This document shows positions 37,498-43,307 of a stretch of DNA of 43,307 nucleotides, piece by piece. Every line of letters starts with the position of its first letter. The first letter of the stretch is position 1. The translations under genes and the position numbers were made by a program. Source of the DNA: a virus; the IMG/VR virus record IMGVR_UViG_3300046535_001348, positions 1 to 43,307 of that record. One strand, written 5' to 3'. The notes below the pieces were generated by a model that worked only from the letters and a program-made list of their open reading frames with translations, was not told the origin of the DNA and searched no databases.

Positions 37498-38703
37498 TTA
37501 GCCGAGCTTCACCCGGGCAAAGGCCTCGGGGAGAACCGGCGCGCCGTCGGTCTCAAGCCGGCCGATAAAGCCGTCCTGATTGGTCTCGGCGTAGAGCTCG
37601 ACGAGGCGCTGCATCTGCATGTCGAGCGCATCGACAATCCAATAGTTCGACATATCGCCGAACAGCCCGACATAGAGCCCCGAGGTGAAGGTGTTGGGCG
37701 CATATTCCGAGACGTCGATCGGGTGCCCGAGCAGGCGATCGGGCTCGCCATCGCGCACCGAGGGGCGCCACAGATATTGCCCCTCGCCGTCCTTCAGCAG
37801 CGAGATCGACTTCATCGCGTCACGGTGAAAGGTCCAATTCGCCGCCGGCCAGTAAGCCGCCTTGACCGCGTATTTCGCGGCGATCAGGCCGTCGAGCTTG
37901 ATCTGCGTCGAGCTGTTGCCGGTCGAGATATCGCGGCTCGACGGAATGCCGTCATCGGAGAGCGTAAAGACCCCGAGCGGCTGCAAATTGCCACTGCCGA
38001 TCATAAAGGCCTTTTCCTGCGTGATCCCGAACTTGTAGCCCATGCGGGATTGCACCAGGCCGACGATGTCCATCGTCGAGGAGCGGACCAGCTTTTTCGA
38101 GATTTTGATCCGCTTGGCGAGCGGGTGCGGCCGCATTTCGCGCTTGCCGAACGCCATAGTGCCATCTTCGCCGCCGGTCGCCAGCTCCGAGGTCCAATCG
38201 GCGTCGGCCGGGTCGGCGGCCAGGGTCGGAATGCCGATGCTCTCCGCCTTCGGCTGGCGGTATTTGGTCGCCCGGCCGCGGATAAAGACCAGGTCGTCGA
38301 CAAACTTGATAAGCCCGTCGACGATCTCTTGCGGCATGACGAGGTTGCCGCCGGCGGTGCCGACATCAACCTGCAAGGCGCGCAGCTCATCGCTCGACAG
38401 CGCCGCGGCGCCGCCGAGAAGATAGTTGCGGAAGGCGCGCAGCTCGGGCTTTTCATCGCCGCGGGCCGCCGTCCGCTCGCTCTCGGCCGCGCGCTCGGCC
38501 ATGTCCTTGTCGAGCTTTTCCTGGCGCTCAAGCGTCTCGATCTGGCGGCGCAGCCCCTCTTGCTTGTCGAAGAGGGCGCTATGCTTCTCGCCCTCCTCCG
38601 CGGTCGGGGCGCGGTTTTCCTTTTCCGCGCCATCGATGATCGCTCGCATTTCGGTCGCCACTGTCATGCGCTCGTCGCGCAGCACCCGCAGCCGGTCACT
38701 CAT
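37498..38703 (-). CDS. Major capsid protein, HK97 fold
   Basis: A 401-aa protein. The first 75 residues are a charged coiled coil (the delta-like scaffold: RVLRDERMTVATEMRAIIDG, LFDKQEGLRRQIETLERQEK), to be removed by the protease. The rest is the HK97 core (RAFRNYLLGGAAALSSDELR, ALQVDVGTAGGNLVMPQEIV, SSTMDIVGLVQSRMGYKFGI, LLGHPIDVSEYAPNTF). The chain should form the shell of the icosahedral head. Protease and portal genes lie directly upstream. Confidence 0.96.
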   Translation of the reverse strand: MSDRLRVLRDERMTVATEMRAIIDGAEKENRAPTAEEGEKHSALFDKQEGLRRQIETLERQEKLDKDMAERAAESERTAARGDEKPELRAFRNYLLGGAAALSSDELRALQVDVGTAGGNLVMPQEIVDGLIKFVDDLVFIRGRATKYRQPKAESIGIPTLAADPADADWTSELATGGEDGTMAFGKREMRPHPLAKRIKISKKLVRSSTMDIVGLVQSRMGYKFGITQEKAFMIGSGNLQPLGVFTLSDDGIPSSRDISTGNSSTQIKLDGLIAAKYAVKAAYWPAANWTFHRDAMKSISLLKDGEGQYLWRPSVRDGEPDRLLGHPIDVSEYAPNTFTSGLYVGLFGDMSNYWIVDALDMQMQRLVELYAETNQDGFIGRLETDGAPVLPEAFARVKLG

Positions 38704-38823
38704 CGTTTTGGCCTCCAATGCCAAGGGTTGCCGCTGGCGGGCCGCCAGGGCAGGAAAGGGCGGGCGAGCCGCCAGGGCGCCACCCCCCAACCGAGGGGCG
38801 CGGCGGTCGTCTTGAAAAGGGGT

Positions 38824-39459
38824 CTAGGCGGCCTCGGCCGCCTCGGTGCGCATCTTCATGCGCAGGCGCCGCGCCTCGCCGGCGGCGAGCTCGGCCGCGG
38901 CCGCGGCGAGCGCCTCGGCGTCGCCGCCGGCGGCGTCGACCCAGGCGCGCAATTCGCGCAGCGCGACATCGGTCGCCGGGTAGGCCGGGAAGGTCACCGG
39001 CGACACGTCAAAGAGCCGGACCCGCTTCAAGGTGCGGATAACCCGGCCCTCGTCGTCTTTCGCCCAATCCTGGCCGCCAGGCCGGATTGAAAAACCAAAG
39101 CTCATCTGGCTCACGTCGCCGCGCTCGATCGGCGCCAGCACCAGGTCGCGCACGGTTTGCGTGTCGGGCGCGTCGATCTCGATCGCCAGGCCCCGCGCAT
39201 CCTCGCGCAGCCGCAAGGTCCGCGACACGGTGCGGCCGAGGATGAAATTCGGGTCGTGATTGAAGAGGGCGCGGACATCGTCCTTGCCGATCGCCTCGGC
39301 AAAGGCGCCGGGCGCGATCTGCTCGCGAAACCCGCCGAGGTCCTCCGATAGCGTGTTGAACACCGCGGCATGACCGCGGATCAATGCCGGCTTGCCGTCG
39401 CGCTGCTCGACGAGGAGGCCCTCGACGGTAAAGCCGCGCCGTTCGATTTCGGTCGTCAT
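38824..39459 (-). CDS. Prohead protease, HK97 type (S78)
   Basis: A 211-aa serine protease. Motifs are GHAAVFNTLSEDLGG (about 29-43), the catalytic His68 in LFNHDPNFILGRT, and Ser120 in SQMSFGFSI. The C-terminus is a helical Ala/Glu-rich tail. It cuts the capsid N-terminal domain during maturation. The ATG at 39459 overlaps the portal stop by ATGA. Confidence 0.95.
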   Translation of the reverse strand: MTTEIERRGFTVEGLLVEQRDGKPALIRGHAAVFNTLSEDLGGFREQIAPGAFAEAIGKDDVRALFNHDPNFILGRTVSRTLRLREDARGLAIEIDAPDTQTVRDLVLAPIERGDVSQMSFGFSIRPGGQDWAKDDEGRVIRTLKRVRLFDVSPVTFPAYPATDVALRELRAWVDAAGGDAEALAAAAAELAAGEARRLRMKMRTEAAEAA

Positions 39460-40910
39460 GCCGCCAGCCTCTTCGTAAAGGTTTCGAGCAAGTCCTCGGC
39501 CGAGGCGCCGCGCTGCAACAGGTCGATCGCCGCCGAGGTCAGAACGAGGCCGCGCTCGCCGCCGGCGCCGAGCTCGGGTGAAGCGGCGAGGAGGGTTTTC
39601 AATTCGCCCCATAGCCGGGCCTGCGATGGCTGGCGGGTCGACATCAGGATTTCCAGGGCCTTTGACGCCGGCACCATGTTCAAGGGCTGTAGCAGCTCGT
39701 CGCCGCCGGCGACGGCCGGCCAGTTTTCGAGGCGACGGATTTGGTTTGGCGTCGCGATCGACCACTGGATCATCAGCGCATAGGCCTCGATCCGCGTCTT
39801 GAAGTCGCCGCGCAACAGCCCGGCGACGTTGTGCTCGATGCAGAACCGGCCGCGCTCCCTCGGCAAGAGCAGCATTTTCTGCATGCGCTGTTCGATCAGC
39901 TCAAGCCAGGCGCGGATCACATAAACGACAAAGCCGATCGATTGCTGCTCGATCCCGGTGCCCCAGCTCGTCGAGCTGCTGGTTTCCCCGACCATGTGCG
40001 GCGGCGTGCCAAAGAGGCGGGCGATGTCGGTGATATCAAACCGGCGATTTTCGAGGAATTGCGCCTGCTCGTTGGTCATGCCGATCGGCGCATAGGTAAA
40101 CCCGGCGTCAAAGATCGCCAGGCGATGCGCGTTGCCGGCGCCGCGGTGCCGGCGCTCCCAATCCTCGCGCAGCGCCGCGCGGGCCTCGTCGGTCAATTTC
40201 CCCGGCACGGTCAGCGCCCCTTTCGGGGTCGCGTTGTTGCCGTAAAAGGCGGCGCCGTATTGCTGGGCGGCGAGCGCCAGGCCGATCGTCTCGCGGTGCA
40301 GATCAATCGGCGAGGTGCCGCGCAACCCGTCGGCGGTAAACGGGCGCCGGCGAAAGTGCAGGACCTCGCGATCGGTCAACACCATGCGCGGCCCGTCGAT
40401 CGGCTGATAGTCATAGCCGACCCGGCGCGCGCCGGCGGCGTCGACAAAGCGGAACGGGCGGGTCCGGTCAGGGTGCAGCGTAACCAGCGCCTCGATCTCG
40501 CCCGAGCGCGGGTCCTGTACGATCGCGCTATAGGCGTTGCCGCGCAGCGCCATATGGATGACGAGCTCTTGGCGCCACTCCATTGACGTGTCGCTCGGGT
40601 TGGGGTCGTCGTGCAAGATGCCGTCGAGCGAATGATCGGTGGCGCGCCGCTTGCTGCCGTCCGGCATCTCCTCGTAAAGATCGAGCGGCAGGCTGGCGAT
40701 CGTGTCGGCGAGGAGGCCGACGCAGGCATAAACCGCGGTCTGCCGCATCGCGGTCGTCGGGTTGACCGCGACCCCGGCGCTGGTGCCGCCGCCGCCGAAC
40801 CATTCGGCGAGCGCCGGATCGCGCGGGTGCCCGAGCTCAAGCGCGCTGCGCTGCTCGGGCCGCAGCCCGGCCAGCGTCGCCGCCGAACAATTGAGCGAAT
40901 TCAGGCGCAT
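39456..40910 (-). CDS. Portal protein, HK97 family
   Basis: A 484-aa protein. TTAMRQTAVYACVGLLADTI then ASLPLDLYEE is the family N-terminal signature; ELVIHMALRGNAYSAIVQD, REVLHFRRRPFTADGLRGTS, RFDITDIARLFGTPPHMVGE and TGIEQQSIGFVVYVIRAWLE follow in the usual order. It forms the dodecameric ring for DNA entry. The gene starts directly after the terminase stop. Confidence 0.96.
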   Translation of the reverse strand: MRLNSLNCSAATLAGLRPEQRSALELGHPRDPALAEWFGGGGTSAGVAVNPTTAMRQTAVYACVGLLADTIASLPLDLYEEMPDGSKRRATDHSLDGILHDDPNPSDTSMEWRQELVIHMALRGNAYSAIVQDPRSGEIEALVTLHPDRTRPFRFVDAAGARRVGYDYQPIDGPRMVLTDREVLHFRRRPFTADGLRGTSPIDLHRETIGLALAAQQYGAAFYGNNATPKGALTVPGKLTDEARAALREDWERRHRGAGNAHRLAIFDAGFTYAPIGMTNEQAQFLENRRFDITDIARLFGTPPHMVGETSSSTSWGTGIEQQSIGFVVYVIRAWLELIEQRMQKMLLLPRERGRFCIEHNVAGLLRGDFKTRIEAYALMIQWSIATPNQIRRLENWPAVAGGDELLQPLNMVPASKALEILMSTRQPSQARLWGELKTLLAASPELGAGGERGLVLTSAAIDLLQRGASAEDLLETFTKRLAA

Positions 40911-42683
40911 TTAGGCAAAGCCTCCGCGGCTCAAAATCAGCGCATTGATGTCGATCGTCGGCTCTTCGGCGCAAGCCAGGCCCAGCGCCATGATCGTCGC
41001 GACGATGCCGTCGATCCGTTTCGCCGAGCGGCGGCGATCGGGCTTCACCGGCTTGATGTTGTCGGCGCCGTCGGTCTTGACCGAGACGACGCGCGCCATC
41101 CAATCCAAGACCGGGTTGCCACCGTGGTTGAGCGTGCCCTCGACGACGAGCTTTTCAAATTCCTTCGAGGCGGCCGACATCGAGGCGTAACCCTGGCCGA
41201 AATCCCGAATTTCGACCCCGTCGCCCATCAGTTGCGTCGTCAGTTGCGTCGCATTCCAGCGGTCGCGCGCCAGGGCGAGGAGCTGCACCTGGTTGACGAT
41301 CGCCGCGGCTCGCGACTTGGCGAGAAATTCCGCGTCGGCACCCGGCGCCTCGCCGGTAATCTGCCGGCGGATCACGTCATAATCGACGACATCGCCCTCG
41401 GTCAGCGTGATAAACCCGGCCTCTGACCATTGGTCATAAGGCACCCGGTCGCGCCGGCAGCGCTCGGCGAGCCCCTCCGCGGGCATCCAGAAATGCGCCC
41501 AAAGATCAAACCCCGGCGGGCTGTTCTGCCCCGGCGCCGCGACCCGCGGGAAGAGCAGGGCGAGCGCCGTCAGGTCGGTCGTCGAGGAGAGATCGAGCCC
41601 GGCGTGACAGGCCCGGCCGCGCAGCGCCTCTAGCGTGACCGTCTCGGGGCCTTGGCTGCATGCCCGCCATTTCTCGATGTCGAGCCAGATGGTTTCTTGC
41701 TCGGTCCAAATGTTGAGATAATAGCGCTTGAAGGCGTTGAGGTAGCGCGGCAGCTTGCGAGCCCGCGCCGCCTCCTCGGCGAGAGCATCGAGCCGCACGG
41801 TCGAGCCCATTGACGGGTTGGCCTTGGCCCAAGTCGCCGGCGCCTCCCAATCGTCGTCTTTGTCGGCGGCGAAGATGCACGGCAGAAAGCCGTGATCCTC
41901 GATCTGCCCGTCGCGCACCCGCTCGGCGTGTTCGTGCATTTCGCCGCCGAGGGTCGCGAGCTCGGTGCCGGCGGTCGTTATCAGGAATTCGAGCGGCTGA
42001 GCCCGCGCCCCCTCGGCGGTGTGCAGGACCTCGTAAAATTCGCGGTCGCGCCAGGCGTGGACCTCGTCGCCGATCAGGCCTGAAAGATTGAGCCCGTCCA
42101 ACGTGCCGTAATCCGAGGCGATGACTTCGAGCTTTGAGAACGTGTCGGGCCGGTTGAGGTTGAACTTGAAAGCGTTGGTCAGCTCGCGCAGCTTCGGGCT
42201 CTGCCCCCTCATCCTCAGCGCCTCATTGAAGGCGATCGAGGCCTGTTTTTTGACGCTGGCGGCGCAGTAGACCTCGGCGCCGGGCTCGCCGCTGGCGAAT
42301 GCCAGGTAAAGCCCGACCCCGGCGGCGAGCGCCGTCTTGCCGTTTTTCCGCGGCACCTCGCACCACACGATGCGAAAGCGGCGGGTCCCGTCGGCGCGTT
42401 TCCAGCCAAAGATCGCGCGGATTAGCGAGCGCTGCCAAGCGAGGAGGAAAAACGGCTGCCCCGACCAGCGGCCCTTGGTGTGCCGCAGCCGCGGAAAAAA
42501 CGCCTCCGCATGCGCCGCGGCGACCTCGTTGAAATAGTCGCCGGGCTTGGCGGTCGCCGCGGCCCAGGCTTCGGGATCGAACAGCGTCGCAACCGGCGGC
42601 GCCGCTTTGGCCGGGCGCCGCGCGCGGCGAACCGGCCGGGCCGGCGGCGCCTCAGTGCGGAGGGCCGTCGAAATAGTCGTCAT
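40911..42683 (-). CDS. terL: Terminase large subunit
   Basis: A 590-aa packaging motor. The ATPase has a Walker A at about 109-118 (EVPRKNGKTA) and a Walker B at about 203-208 (LIGDEVH). The nuclease half starts near 360, with Asp364 and Asp370 in GLDLSSTTDLTAL. Motif order and length match the Terminase_1 family of HK97-like phages. The start at 42683 lies 32 bases inside the small terminase gene. Confidence 0.97.
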   Translation of the reverse strand: MTTISTALRTEAPPARPVRRARRPAKAAPPVATLFDPEAWAAATAKPGDYFNEVAAAHAEAFFPRLRHTKGRWSGQPFFLLAWQRSLIRAIFGWKRADGTRRFRIVWCEVPRKNGKTALAAGVGLYLAFASGEPGAEVYCAASVKKQASIAFNEALRMRGQSPKLRELTNAFKFNLNRPDTFSKLEVIASDYGTLDGLNLSGLIGDEVHAWRDREFYEVLHTAEGARAQPLEFLITTAGTELATLGGEMHEHAERVRDGQIEDHGFLPCIFAADKDDDWEAPATWAKANPSMGSTVRLDALAEEAARARKLPRYLNAFKRYYLNIWTEQETIWLDIEKWRACSQGPETVTLEALRGRACHAGLDLSSTTDLTALALLFPRVAAPGQNSPPGFDLWAHFWMPAEGLAERCRRDRVPYDQWSEAGFITLTEGDVVDYDVIRRQITGEAPGADAEFLAKSRAAAIVNQVQLLALARDRWNATQLTTQLMGDGVEIRDFGQGYASMSAASKEFEKLVVEGTLNHGGNPVLDWMARVVSVKTDGADNIKPVKPDRRRSAKRIDGIVATIMALGLACAEEPTIDINALILSRGGFA

Positions 42684-43242
42684 CGGTCCATTGCCCGGCC
42701 GCCCCCGCGGCGATCGCCGCCGCGGCCGGCGCCGTCTTGCCCGGGTCGGCGCGCGGCTCGTCGCCGAGCGGCAGCCTGCCCTGACCGGCGCCGTCGCCGG
42801 TAACGTGGTTGACCCGGGCGCGAGCCGCCGGGGTCAGCCCGAATTCGCCGTCATACTGGCGCATCTGGCGCAGGCAATCCTGCGCCAGGCGGACCTCGGG
42901 GCGCTGGCGTTGCAGCCCCTTATGCTCGTAGCAAACGCCGTCGGTTTGCACGACGAGGGCGCAGCGCCGCCAGGTCGCATAGAGCTCGCAGCGCGCCTCG
43001 AAGCTCGATTGATCGAGCCGGCGTAGGAGGCCGAGCCTCACCAGGTCATGCGCCAGGCGGCGCCACTCGTCGGCCGCCTCGGCCGAGAGATAGTCGGGCG
43101 CCGGCGGCACCGGCAGGCTGGCAATCCCCATCGCCTCGGGCTCGCCCTCGGCGAGCGGCGCCGGATCGGGCTTGCGCCGGCGCTTCCCGGGATTGCCGGC
43201 GAGTGCATGGGCCGAGGCCGGCTTTGGCTTTCGCCCGCGCAT
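42652..43242 (-). CDS. terS: Terminase small subunit, P27 family
   Basis: A 196-aa protein. The N-terminus MRGRKPKPASAHALAGNPGK followed by a Lys/Arg-rich stretch is a hallmark of P27-family small terminases. The helical core (EAADEWRRLAHDLVRLGLLR, SSFEARCELYATWRRC) follows. It recognises the packaging site and recruits the large subunit. It is the first gene of the late operon, 65 bases from the right window end. Confidence 0.93.
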   Translation of the reverse strand: MRGRKPKPASAHALAGNPGKRRRKPDPAPLAEGEPEAMGIASLPVPPAPDYLSAEAADEWRRLAHDLVRLGLLRRLDQSSFEARCELYATWRRCALVVQTDGVCYEHKGLQRQRPEVRLAQDCLRQMRQYDGEFGLTPAARARVNHVTGDGAGQGRLPLGDEPRADPGKTAPAAAAIAAGAAGQWTDDDYFDGPPH

Positions 43243-43307
43243 CCGATCGAGCCCCCCAGGGACAACAGAAAAAATAAAGTCGAATTTCGCGGCGATGCTT
43301 CCAAGAC
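43243..43307. other. Window right end, possible half of a cos region
   Basis: Sixty-five noncoding bases upstream of the small terminase start, AT-richer than the surroundings (CAGAAAAAATAAAG at about 43266-43279). With the 36 bases at the other end they make up the HNH-terS gap. A late promoter or the cos site could be here; neither can be located with certainty. Confidence 0.35.

Noticed and set aside
1-43307. CRISPR arrays, insertion sequences, retroelements or toxin-antitoxin pairs
   Set aside because: No regularly spaced repeats, transposase or reverse-transcriptase motifs were seen; no gene pair showed a recognisable toxin or antitoxin family.

Overview
The window looks like one complete temperate siphophage genome of about 43.3 kb. 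It is very GC-rich, and it is written so that the late genes lie on the minus strand. Nothing in it looks like host chromosome. Protein types, codon use and the att site (the 3' half of a tRNA-Thr(GGT) gene) suggest an alphaproteobacterial host; that is inference. Two points indicate the free phage form rather than an integrated prophage. The attP-like site lies inside the window next to the integrase. The window ends fall between the HNH nuclease gene (position 37) and the small terminase gene (start at 43242), where cos-type phages of the HK97 class commonly have their ends.

Layout. (1) 37-7174, minus: an early leftward operon. It starts with a small Cro-like XRE regulator and a P-loop protein, runs through short overlapping unknown genes to ssb, a TOPRIM primase-like protein and an SF3/P4-type helicase, and ends with an unknown 195-aa protein and the HNH nuclease. 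(2) 7174-8223: the immunity/switch region. An XRE repressor gene faces right. Three operators of the form TGTGCG-N5-CGCACA (one with a mismatch) lie at 7186, 7265 and 8173. (3) 8223-15073, plus: an HU-like protein, small unknown proteins, a terminator, a large ParB-like protein, a run of small unknown genes joined by ATGA overlaps, an excisionase-like gene overlapping the tyrosine integrase, and a 50-aa gene. (4) 15074-15631: attP, flanked by 20-bp direct repeats, then a leftward terminator that closes the late region. (5) 15632-43242, minus: the late region, read from the right: terS, terL, portal, protease, capsid, head proteins, connector genes, tail tube, tail chaperone with a probable -1 frameshift partner, tape measure, tail hub and tail fibre-like proteins, a beta-propeller gene, and a lysis cassette (holin, transglycosylase, Rz/Rz1).

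The clearest unexplained item is a small secreted-protein gene at 18185-18442. It is the only plus-strand gene in the late region, sits between two hairpins, and has a fourth copy of the immunity operator (18129-18145) just upstream. This suggests an accessory (moron) gene placed under the phage repressor some 10 kb from the switch. Three places show coding signal changing frame: 5372-5609, 13457-13658, and the tail chaperone at 32389-33020. The last fits a known conserved frameshift; the other two may be sequence errors, mutations or recoding.
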